A stretch of DNA of 8,414 nt, from the NCBI GenBank assembly GCA_019241095.1, contig JAFAXJ010000181.1:1-8414 (forward strand), given 5' to 3'. The stretch is from Verrucomicrobiota bacterium (GTDB lineage: Bacteria; Verrucomicrobiota; Verrucomicrobiia; Chthoniobacterales; JAFAMB01). The notes below the pieces were generated by a model. That model worked only from the letters and a program-made list of their open reading frames with translations, had not been told where the DNA came from and did no database searches. Shown one piece after another: positions 1-5,467 of this stretch (the first letter of the stretch is position 1; every line of letters starts with the position of its first letter). The translations under genes were made by a program, and so were the position numbers.

Positions 1-297
1 CTAGCGTCTACGGTGGTGCTGACTCAAATTATCGAAAACGCTGCCGCGGCAATCATTCTGGCGCCAATCGCTTACCAAATTGCGCGAGAAGCGCACGCCG
101 ATCCCAAGGCTTTCATGGTGGGCTTAGCGATCTGTATCTCAACTTCCTTTTGCACCCCAATAGCTCACGAGACGACGATGCTCGTCATGGGTCCCGGCCG
201 GTATCGCTTTAAACACTATCTATTGGCTGGCAGCGGAATGGCCTTGCTCGCATGGCTGATCACAACGTTTGTGACGCCAATCGTTTGGAGGTTTTGA
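1..297 (+). CDS. SLC13/DASS-type transporter, C-terminal fragment (5' end outside window)
   Basis: The frame is open from base 1 and ends at TGA 295-297, giving the last 98 residues of a membrane protein; the true start lies upstream of the window. The fragment is hydrophobic, with membrane-segment-like stretches around residues 18-26, 38-50 and 77-95. It keeps features I associate with SLC13 permeases (often TrkA-C-containing): an IIENAAAA segment resembling the conserved TxNNAAA re-entrant loop, a SFCTPIAHET segment resembling the family's SFxTPxGYQT, a GPGRYRF turn, and an ending in a hydrophobic helix plus TPIVWRF. Such proteins are inner-membrane carriers for anions such as dicarboxylates or sulfate, usually Na+ coupled. 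The substrate cannot be told from this fragment. It converges with the next gene and is probably not part of the sugar unit. Confidence 0.8.
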   Translation, partial: LASTVVLTQIIENAAAAIILAPIAYQIAREAHADPKAFMVGLAICISTSFCTPIAHETTMLVMGPGRYRFKHYLLAGSGMALLAWLITTFVTPIVWRF

Positions 298-307
298 TCA
301 GCAACAA

Positions 308-327
308 CGACAGTGGAACCATTGTCG
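308..327. terminator. Hairpin between two convergent stop codons, candidate shared terminator
   Basis: CGACAGTGG (308-316) and CCATTGTCG (319-327) are inverted repeats over 9 positions with one G/T mismatch, which is a wobble pair in RNA, around an AA centre. The hairpin starts 10 bases after the plus-strand stop and lies 8 bases beyond the minus-strand stop, which is where a bidirectional terminator would sit. There is no strong T run on either side; the minus-strand transcript continues TTGTTG and the plus-strand one AAACAG. Termination is therefore plausible but not assured. Confidence 0.45.
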
Positions 328-335
328 AAACAGCT

Positions 336-956
336 TTATGGCGCTGATTCATTGGGCTGCCCTATCAGAATAGCGCGAACTTGCCGAACCCAGCGTGCCG
401 GCCGTTTCTCGCCTGGTACTACAATTCGTAGAGGGCCTTGCAATGACGAGAGGAGCTGACCGTCTTTCTGGTCCGCCAACAAAATTGTCCTCTCTGTCAG
501 TGCTGGGTCAATTTCGGCCGTTGCGAAAACGGCACGATAGCCATCGGCGGCTACAATCAAAATGTATTTAGCAACTGTTTCACGGCTTGGAATCGTTCCG
601 GCATTTAAACGCAAGCTGACCGCACGCAGCACATCGGTAAGTGAAACACCGCCGTAAGTGATGTCCCGGCCATCGCGATCTTTGACTCGAACCGTGGAGC
701 GAGGTAATCGGGCAAATTCAGACAGTTTCCACTCGGCCGGAGCTGGCACTTCGCCCCCGATGCGTAAGGTTAGCTGCTGCGTTGACGGAGATACTGTATT
801 GGTCGTGCTTTCTTGCTCACCCTGAGCATGCAACTGACCCTTTTCGGCATGGAAAGCGAAAGCAATGAAGCATGTGAATTTCAGGACCCATTTTGGCAAG
901 AGCGCGCTGCGGCGCAAACTTAATACACTCGACGTCAGCAAGTGGTTTTTCTGCAT
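336..956 (-). CDS. Exported small molybdopterin-binding (sulfite-oxidase fold) domain protein
   Basis: This is a 206-residue protein. Residues 1-45 contain basic residues and a short hydrophobic stretch (about 23-36) that could be a signal peptide or anchor ending near HAQG. Residues 62-198 resemble the oxidoreductase molybdopterin-binding domain: LTLRIGGEV, LSEFARLPR, YGGVSLTDVLRAV, ILIVAADGYRAVFATAEID, GPLRIVVPGEKRPARWVR. The domain has no cysteine. In true sulfite oxidases and MsrP/YedY a cysteine coordinates molybdenum in the strand after the LPR motif, but this protein reads VKDRDGRDITYGG there. It may bind a cofactor differently or not at all, and enzymatic activity is not assured. I chose the ATG at 954-956 because ACGGAG lies 9 bases upstream; an in-frame ATG (1002-1004) and TTG (1023-1025) upstream would add 16 and 23 residues. 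Single gene, divergent from the regulator. Confidence 0.75.
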   Translation of the reverse strand: MQKNHLLTSSVLSLRRSALLPKWVLKFTCFIAFAFHAEKGQLHAQGEQESTTNTVSPSTQQLTLRIGGEVPAPAEWKLSEFARLPRSTVRVKDRDGRDITYGGVSLTDVLRAVSLRLNAGTIPSRETVAKYILIVAADGYRAVFATAEIDPALTERTILLADQKDGQLLSSLQGPLRIVVPGEKRPARWVRQVRAILIGQPNESAP

Positions 957-965
957 ATCAGCTTG

Positions 966-971
966 CTCCGT
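966..971 (-). promoter_or_regulatory. Shine-Dalgarno site deciding the start of the molybdopterin-fold gene
   Basis: Read on the minus strand, ACGGAG is followed by 9 bases and then the ATG at 956-954. It is the clearest ribosome binding site in the window and supports the shorter 206-residue protein over the in-frame upstream TTG or ATG starts. Confidence 0.6.
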
Positions 972-1082
972 AAGGCAGTCATGGAAAGGGTCAAAGTTGA
1001 TCATCTGAAAAACGAGTTTCAGCAATACAGGGATGAACCGTCGCCTCGCACCTCCGGCGCTGAACGATTTTGGGATGCGTAG

Positions 1083-1109
1083 CTAGGGCTGCACTCCGCT
1101 TAACCCTAG
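1083..1109. repeat. Inverted repeat CTAGGG / CCCTAG with 15-bp spacer
   Basis: CTAGGG (1083-1088) and CCCTAG (1104-1109) are perfect inverted copies. The spacing and the place in a divergent promoter region would suit a dimeric regulator's operator or a weak RNA hairpin. With six-base arms, chance occurrence is quite possible. Confidence 0.35.
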
Positions 1110-1124
1110 AGGCTCCTCCGAGGC

Positions 1125-1137
1125 GCGGCGTCGCCGC
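1125..1137. repeat. 13-bp GC-only palindrome, possible operator
   Basis: GCGGCG and CGCCGC are perfect inverted copies around a single T at 1131. The site lies 33 bases upstream of the first start codon considered for the GntR-type regulator, where an autoregulatory operator would be expected. No T run follows on either strand, so a terminator is unlikely. It does not match the GT-N-TA-N-AC core often described for HutC-type GntR operators, so a link to this regulator is only positional. Confidence 0.35.
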
Positions 1138-1170
1138 TCAAATCGAGTGTAAAACCATAAAAGTCTAAAA

Positions 1171-2070
1171 ATGTTGTGTGACAATGCCGCCGACTTTCTG
1201 TTGACGGACCCTGTTAGACATGATTTAGGTAGGCGGTGGCTAGGCCACAAGCCGGTTTTGACAGTGCCCCCCAACACCAATCCTCTCACCACAGTTGCCG
1301 AGCCGGTACATCAGCAATTAGCACGCGCTTGCCGCGTTGACATCGCGAGCGGCCGCTTGCGGCCGCACGATCGTTTTCCTTCAGAGCGTGATATTGCCGA
1401 CCGGTACAATGTGAGTCGCGCTACGGCCAACAAAGTAATCTCACAAATGGTCGCTGAAGGTATATTGGTCTTGCGCCCTGGTATTGGTACATTCGTCGCC
1501 CCCGTCCGTGGGCTTCATGCCTCTTTGCGGCAGATGGAGAGTTTCACGGATGCCGCCAGGTCCGCCGGTCTGATCCCGGCTACAGAGGTTCTCTGCTTAC
1601 GTAAAGAACGCGCTCACCAGATTCCCGAGCCCGTGCGCCAAGCGCTAGCTCTCGATGGACGGGCCAGCGTTTATTATTGCGAACGCCTGCGGGTCGCCGA
1701 TAACGAACCCGTTATTCTGGAACACCGATGGGTCCGGGCCGATTTGGTTCCCGGGTTGTCTCCCGAGCAATTGTCGGGTTCGTTTTACCATTATCTTGAA
1801 CTTACGCATGGAGTATTCCTCACCGGCGAGCGACACAAGATCCAAGCTTGGAATCTGACTGCGACAGAAGCTCAAAAATTCCGCTTAGCTGTTGGATCTG
1901 CAGTTCTTGTGGTTGAAGGTCCCGGCTTTACCGAAGTACAGACGCCGGTCTGGTACCAAATCCTTTACTATCGCGGAGATCGGTACGAGTTACAGAACGA
2001 AGTACAAGTCGTTGGAGGCCTCAACAAGCTTACCGTTCAAAGACGCGAACCGGAGCCGATCAGGAAATGA
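1171..2070 (+). CDS. GntR/HutC-family transcriptional regulator (winged helix plus UTRA domain)
   Basis: The product is 299 residues from the first ATG. Residues about 43-112 form the GntR winged helix-turn-helix: PVHQQLARAC, then GRLRPHDRFPSERDIADRYN, then VSRATANKVISQMVAEGILV and the wing RPGIGTFV. Residues about 125-290 match the UTRA effector-binding domain, with YYCERLRVADNEPVILEHRW and a late PVWYQILYYRGDRYEL segment. Such proteins bind operators as dimers and usually release DNA when a sugar, amino acid or phosphorylated ligand binds. It is 84 bp ahead of the sugar catabolism genes on the same strand, so it is probably their local regulator, and perhaps its own. The start is uncertain: family members usually begin about 5-15 residues before the helix-turn-helix, whereas this start adds about 43. 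TTG 1258 or GTG 1264 would give about 269 residues, but no start has a good ribosome binding site. Confidence 0.9.
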   Translation: MLCDNAADFLLTDPVRHDLGRRWLGHKPVLTVPPNTNPLTTVAEPVHQQLARACRVDIASGRLRPHDRFPSERDIADRYNVSRATANKVISQMVAEGILVLRPGIGTFVAPVRGLHASLRQMESFTDAARSAGLIPATEVLCLRKERAHQIPEPVRQALALDGRASVYYCERLRVADNEPVILEHRWVRADLVPGLSPEQLSGSFYHYLELTHGVFLTGERHKIQAWNLTATEAQKFRLAVGSAVLVVEGPGFTEVQTPVWYQILYYRGDRYELQNEVQVVGGLNKLTVQRREPEPIRK

Positions 2071-2073
2071 TTA

Positions 2074-2086
2074 CGGGATTTTCCCG
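2074..2086 (+). repeat. Short inverted repeat just after the regulator stop codon
   Basis: CGGGA (2074-2078) and TCCCG (2082-2086) flank TTT. The hairpin begins three bases past the regulator's TGA. Five-base arms and no following T run make it a poor terminator. It could be a weak pause or processing site, or a binding site in the 84-bp gap before the dehydrogenase gene. Confidence 0.3.
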
Positions 2087-2111
2087 GATCGTCTGGTTGG
2101 AGTATTGCAAG

Positions 2112-2139
2112 TTGTCGCCCAAGCTCCCATTTTTATAAG
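2112..2139 (+). promoter_or_regulatory. Candidate sigma70-type promoter for the catabolic and transport genes
   Basis: TTGTCG (2112-2117) and TATAAG (2134-2139) are separated by 16 bases. The second box matches TATAAT at five of six positions and the first matches TTGACA at four of six. Transcription would begin near 2146, leaving a leader of only about 9 bases before ATG 2155 or about 15 before ATG 2161. Read-through from the regulator gene is an alternative or additional source of transcript. Found by eye; moderate to low certainty. Confidence 0.35.
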
Positions 2140-2154
2140 AGACTACGGTCAGAG

Positions 2155-3321
2155 ATGGTTATGAGTTCCCCCAGAAAACAAGCCGCCGCAGTGGTCGGAA
2201 CGGGATTTATCGGACCGGTGCACATTGAAGCCCTCCTCAGGATAGGGGTGTGCGTTCGCGGCGTATTGGGCAGCACTCCAGAAAAAGGAACGGCTGTCGC
2301 TACGCAGTTCGACTTGGGAAAAGTGTATCGCGAGTACTCAGAACTGCTCGCGGATTCGAGCATAAGTGTGGTGCACATCACAACCCCGAATCGCTGCCAT
2401 CGGCAAATGGCCTTAGACGCTTTGGCTGCCGGTAAACATGTCATCTGTGAAAAACCCTTGGCAATGAACTCTGTTGAGAGCAGGGATTTAGTCGCTGCTG
2501 CGCACCGGTCAGCTCAAGTCGCCGCCGTTAACTACAACGTCCGTTTTTACCCTGTCATGCTGCATGCGCGAGAACTCATCCAGGCTGGCGAGTTGGGCGA
2601 AATTCTCAGTGTACGCGGCGCCTATGTCCAGGACTGGCTGTTATATCCAACTGACTGGAACTGGAGATTGCTGCCGGAAGAAGGAGGCAAGCTGCGAGCA
2701 GTCGGAGATATCGGGACGCATTGGCTTGATCTCGTGTTATTCCTGACAGGACTATCGATCGACGCTGTTTTTGCGGATCTCGCCACCTTGATCCCGGTCC
2801 GGCAACGTCCTCGTCAGACAGCCGAGACGTTTAAGCGTAAGGAGAACGGAACAACTTCATGCGACGAGGTGACTGTAACGACCGAAGACTGGGGTTCAGT
2901 TCTCCTCAGATTCGCCGGTGGTGCTCGTGGCAATTTAAGCGTCTCACAAACAACCGCAGGCCGTAAAAACCAGATAAGCCTGGAAATTGCTGGCTCTCAG
3001 TCCGCTCTGGCTTGGGATTCGGAACATCCCAACGATCTCTGGATTGGCTACCGCAATCAGCCGAATCAATTGTTAGTACGCGACCCGGCGCTACTCCGGG
3101 GAAAAGCGCGTGATTTTTCTAGTTATCCAGGCGGGCACAACGAGGGATTTCCAGACACGTTTAAACAACTTTACCATGCCTTTTACGAGTTTATTGAAGA
3201 TCGTTCTCAGCCGAAACTGTTCGCGACGTTCGAGGATGGCCATCGTGAATTGGTGTTATGCGAAGCAATTTTAGCCAGCAACCAGCAAGGATCTTGGGTG
3301 TATCTGGCAGAGCCAATCTAG
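2155..3321 (+). CDS. Gfo/Idh/MocA-family NAD(P)-dependent sugar dehydrogenase
   Basis: This 388-residue protein has the normal family length and an intact layout. The N-terminal Rossmann fold carries VVGTGFIG (13-20), and SVVHITTPNRCHRQMALDAL (71-90) is followed by the EKP motif at 99-101 with catalytic Lys100. The second domain carries GDIGTHWLD (184-192), where Asp185 and His189 are the usual catalytic pair. The segment around 158-171 (YVQDWLLYPTDWNWR) marks a subgroup that I recall being paired with sugar isomerases in catabolic clusters. The family oxidises or reduces a sugar or polyol hydroxyl with NAD(P); the substrate here is unknown. No signal peptide, so cytoplasmic. ATG 2155 and ATG 2161 are both in frame near a weak AGAG; either could be the start. 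The isomerase gene follows after 13 bp, so the two are almost certainly co-transcribed and may catalyse consecutive steps. Confidence 0.93.
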   Translation: MVMSSPRKQAAAVVGTGFIGPVHIEALLRIGVCVRGVLGSTPEKGTAVATQFDLGKVYREYSELLADSSISVVHITTPNRCHRQMALDALAAGKHVICEKPLAMNSVESRDLVAAAHRSAQVAAVNYNVRFYPVMLHARELIQAGELGEILSVRGAYVQDWLLYPTDWNWRLLPEEGGKLRAVGDIGTHWLDLVLFLTGLSIDAVFADLATLIPVRQRPRQTAETFKRKENGTTSCDEVTVTTEDWGSVLLRFAGGARGNLSVSQTTAGRKNQISLEIAGSQSALAWDSEHPNDLWIGYRNQPNQLLVRDPALLRGKARDFSSYPGGHNEGFPDTFKQLYHAFYEFIEDRSQPKLFATFEDGHRELVLCEAILASNQQGSWVYLAEPI

Positions 3322-3334
3322 ATACTTAAAAAAC

Positions 3335-4243
3335 ATGCAACTAGGTTTCGTTACCGCCATCCTGCCAGAACTAACCTTGCAGGAAACAATGACGTTTGCC
3401 GCGGCCGAGGGATATAAATGCCTGGAGGTAATGTGTTGGCCGATCGGGAAGGCCGAGAGACGCTATGCCGGAGTTACTCACCTGGACGTTAATTCGCTTA
3501 CGGATCGTACCGTCGAGGAAACTAGGCAACTCATCGATCGACACGGTGTGGGCATTTCCAGCCTGGGCTACTATCCCAATCCGCTGACATCGGATGCTGC
3601 TGAGCGGCAAAATTATGTTGAACACATCCGGAAAGTTATCCAGGCGTCTGCCCGTCTTGGGATTGGCCGAATGACAACTTTCATCGGGCGGGATCATCAG
3701 AAGTCAATCGAGGCAAACTGGGCGGCGTTTGAGAGTGTCTGGAAACCGTTGATTGAATTTGCGGAGGACCAGCAGGTCAAAATCGGGATTGAGAACTGCC
3801 CGATGCTGTTCAGTTCAGATGAATGGCCAGGGGGCAAAAACCTGGCATTTGCTCCAGAGATCTGGCGACGGATGTTTGAGGCAATTCCAAGCCCAAGCTT
3901 CGGCTTAAACTATGATCCCTCGCACTTGGTTTGGCAGCAGATCGATTACGTTCGAGGCCTCTACGAATTTCGAGACCGCATTGTCCACGTTCATGCTAAG
4001 GACGACAAGACTATGCCGGACCGGCTGTACGAGCGCGGCACTCTAGGTCTCGGCTGGCACATCCCGAAGCTGCCCGGCTATGGGGACGTGAATTGGAGCC
4101 GTTTCTTTTCCGCCCTGACCGATATCGAGTATCGCGGCCCTGTATGCGTCGAGGTTGAGGACCGAGCTTTCGAATATTCCATCGAGGGCAGGAAGCAAGC
4201 GCTTCGTCAATCCTGCCAATACCTGAAGCAATTTGTTTGTTAG
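3335..4243 (+). CDS. Sugar phosphate isomerase/epimerase-like TIM-barrel protein
   Basis: This 302-residue cytoplasmic protein has the AP-endonuclease-2-type xylose isomerase-like TIM barrel fold. The expected divalent-metal ligands are present by motif: Glu153 in IGIENCPM, Asp194 and His197 in LNYDPSHLVW, His218/His220 in IVHVHAKD, and Glu273 in PVCVEVED. The N-terminal LGFVTAILPELTLQETMTFAAAEGY start and GVGISSLGYYPNPL (71-84) fit barrel strands lining the active site. Family members isomerise or epimerise keto sugars and inositol derivatives, and some are lyases or dehydratases, so the exact reaction is open. It is complete. The ATG follows TACTTAAAAAAC, an A-rich leader without a Shine-Dalgarno sequence, 13 bp after the dehydrogenase stop. 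The pairing suggests that the dehydrogenase makes a keto intermediate which this enzyme rearranges, or the reverse. Confidence 0.9.
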   Translation: MQLGFVTAILPELTLQETMTFAAAEGYKCLEVMCWPIGKAERRYAGVTHLDVNSLTDRTVEETRQLIDRHGVGISSLGYYPNPLTSDAAERQNYVEHIRKVIQASARLGIGRMTTFIGRDHQKSIEANWAAFESVWKPLIEFAEDQQVKIGIENCPMLFSSDEWPGGKNLAFAPEIWRRMFEAIPSPSFGLNYDPSHLVWQQIDYVRGLYEFRDRIVHVHAKDDKTMPDRLYERGTLGLGWHIPKLPGYGDVNWSRFFSALTDIEYRGPVCVEVEDRAFEYSIEGRKQALRQSCQYLKQFVC

Positions 4244-4300
4244 CCTTCGTGTCTCACAATGGAGATCTCAAGGCATAGTTAAAGTAACCCCCCAAAAAAA
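4244..4300 (+). promoter_or_regulatory. Leader of the binding-protein gene, with GAGATCTC palindrome and C6-A8 tract
   Basis: This 57-bp gap holds an 8-bp palindrome GAGATCTC (4262-4269) and, flanking it, GCCTT (4243-4247) and AAGGC (4270-4274), which could close a weak stem. It ends with six C (4288-4293) and seven A (4294-4300) that run into the ATG. There is no Shine-Dalgarno sequence at a normal distance, GGAG at 4261-4264 being too far upstream. I see no convincing promoter boxes. Confidence 0.4.
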
Positions 4301-5335
4301 ATGAAAATGAAAGTGAGCATATTAGTTTGCGCAGCCCTGTCTGCGCTCATGGCGACGTTTGGTCTTGCGGCAGAAAAGAAATACGTTGTCGGCGTTTCCA
4401 ATACACTCGTGGGTAACGGCTGGCGTGAGGAAATGGTCTGCTCGATCAAAGCTGAGGCTTTGGCGTCGGGCATGGTGTCCAAGGTCATTCTAGCCAATCG
4501 CAATGGCGGACCTTCGGAGCAGATTGCCGACCTGCGCAATTTGATCTCGGCCGGAGTCAATGTCATCATCGTCAACCCGTCCGACCGCAAAGCGCTTGAC
4601 CCGGTGATCAAGCAGGCTACGGACAGAGGCATTGTAGTTGTCGCGGTCGATCAGGCGGTTGACGCTCCCTCGGCTTATGTCGTGGCTAACGACCAGACAG
4701 CATACGGCCGCGAAGGGGCAGAAGCGCTGTTTAAGATGTTGGGCGGCAAAGGCAATGTCGTTGAAATGCGCGGTATTGACGGCGTGCCGGCAGACGCCGA
4801 CCGCCATGAGGGATTCACCGAGGCGTTGAAGAAATATCCCGATATCAAGGTGGTAGCATCGGTCTTCACCGGTTGGTCGCCGGACAAGGCAGCGCAGGCA
4901 ATGAAGGACCTGATCGGCTCCGGCAAGCAAATTGATGGAGTCTGGACGTCTGGCATAGATAAGGCCGTAGTCGATGCCTATAAGACCGCTAACCTCAAAT
5001 ACGTACCGGTGGTCGGCGCCGATAATAACGGCTTCATGGGCGAGCAGATCGCATTGAAGGATGCCGGCCTGGTTGGAATCAACGTCACCAATCCGCCGGC
5101 GGTCGGCGGAGCCGGTCTCAGCGTCGCGTTGGATGTTCTTCAGGGAAAAAAGATGCCCCGTGTTATTCATCTCACTCCGGCAGTCTACGACAGTTCGACG
5201 CCTGAAGGCATGGCGTGGTTGAAGTCTCTTTACGACCCGAGTGTAGACCCGAATAACCCCGTGTACAGCTCGGTTAAGCCATACACTCACTATAGCATCG
5301 AACAGGAGAAGGCTTGCAAAGGCCCTGGCGAATAA
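4301..5335 (+). CDS. Periplasmic sugar-binding protein of a ribose-type (CUT2) ABC transporter
   Basis: The precursor is 344 residues. Residues 1-23 form a signal peptide: basic MKMK, a hydrophobic core, then GLA before AEKK, with no lipobox. The mature part is a periplasmic-binding-protein type 1 (Peripla_BP_4) fold beginning KYVVGVSNTLVGNGWREE. Aligned by eye with ribose-binding protein, the ligand positions correspond to Asn92 or nearby in VNPSD, Asp117 in AVDQAV, Arg168 in DADRHEGF and Asp241 in VVGADNNGF. Gln118 replaces the usual Arg of the LDR motif, so the ligand may differ from ribose. Cys47 and Cys339 are the only cysteines outside the signal peptide and could form a disulfide. ATG 4301 gives the better basic n-region, but ATG 4307 is also possible. 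It is the first gene of the transporter group and is separated from the ATPase by a strong inverted repeat. Confidence 0.92.
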   Translation: MKMKVSILVCAALSALMATFGLAAEKKYVVGVSNTLVGNGWREEMVCSIKAEALASGMVSKVILANRNGGPSEQIADLRNLISAGVNVIIVNPSDRKALDPVIKQATDRGIVVVAVDQAVDAPSAYVVANDQTAYGREGAEALFKMLGGKGNVVEMRGIDGVPADADRHEGFTEALKKYPDIKVVASVFTGWSPDKAAQAMKDLIGSGKQIDGVWTSGIDKAVVDAYKTANLKYVPVVGADNNGFMGEQIALKDAGLVGINVTNPPAVGGAGLSVALDVLQGKKMPRVIHLTPAVYDSSTPEGMAWLKSLYDPSVDPNNPVYSSVKPYTHYSIEQEKACKGPGE

Positions 5336-5410
5336 CACCGGCGCCCACCCGACACTTGCAACGCCCCTTCGATGCTCGTTAGTGTGGGTAAAGCTTATTC
5401 GGCATTTTCT

Positions 5411-5438
5411 GGCTGCGCAAACCCGGGTTTGCGCGGCC
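5411..5438 (+). repeat. 28-nt inverted repeat (20-bp perfect palindrome core) between binding-protein and ATPase genes
   Basis: GCGCAAACCC (5415-5424) is followed directly by its exact reverse complement GGGTTTGCGC (5425-5434). The flanks GGCT (5411-5414) and GGCC (5435-5438) extend the pairing by four more positions, one of them a G/U wobble. In RNA this gives a stem of about 12 bp with a CCGG loop. It starts 76 bases after the binding-protein stop and ends 29 bases before the ATPase start. No T run follows, so it is more likely a 3'-end stabilising or attenuating structure than a complete intrinsic terminator. A dimeric protein's DNA site is the alternative. Confidence 0.7.
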
Positions 5439-5467
5439 GTACGACGCCGCTGAGTCAATTTGATTTA

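Larger units (their letters stand above)
957..1170. other. Divergent intergenic region between molybdopterin-fold gene and gntR-type gene
   Basis: This stretch of 214 bases holds no gene that I can support. A 69-codon minus-strand frame over 1083-1292 has no recognisable content and overlaps the regulator start. The region carries the minus-strand ribosome binding site, two inverted repeats (1083-1109 and 1125-1137) and an A-rich stretch just before the regulator start. It should contain promoters for both neighbours. I could not assign a convincing -35/-10 pair on either strand. Confidence 0.6.

Noticed and set aside
1083..1292. 69-codon minus-strand frame in the divergent region
   Set aside because: It has no domain or ribosome site, overlaps the regulator start, and spans the palindromes that look regulatory.
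1349..1366. GCGGCCGC repeated twice around TT
   Set aside because: It lies inside the regulator's DNA-binding domain coding region (residues around 60-65, SGRLRP). The repeat follows from Gly/Arg/Leu/Pro codons and does not disturb the protein, so I take it as chance.
1892..2164. 90-codon plus-strand frame overlapping the regulator's 3' end and the following gap
   Set aside because: It is out of frame with the regulator, has no recognisable domain, and runs through the candidate promoter for the dehydrogenase.
4490..5458. 322-codon open frame on the minus strand
   Set aside because: It lies entirely antisense to the binding-protein gene and its downstream gap. The translation is rich in Arg, His and Cys with no recognisable domain, and the plus-strand gene has clear family motifs.
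5372..5467. Upstream in-frame start for the ATPase at 5372
   Set aside because: It would add 32 residues unlike the family and translate across the 28-nt inverted repeat. ATG 5468 gives the standard 500-residue protein starting just before the first ABC domain.
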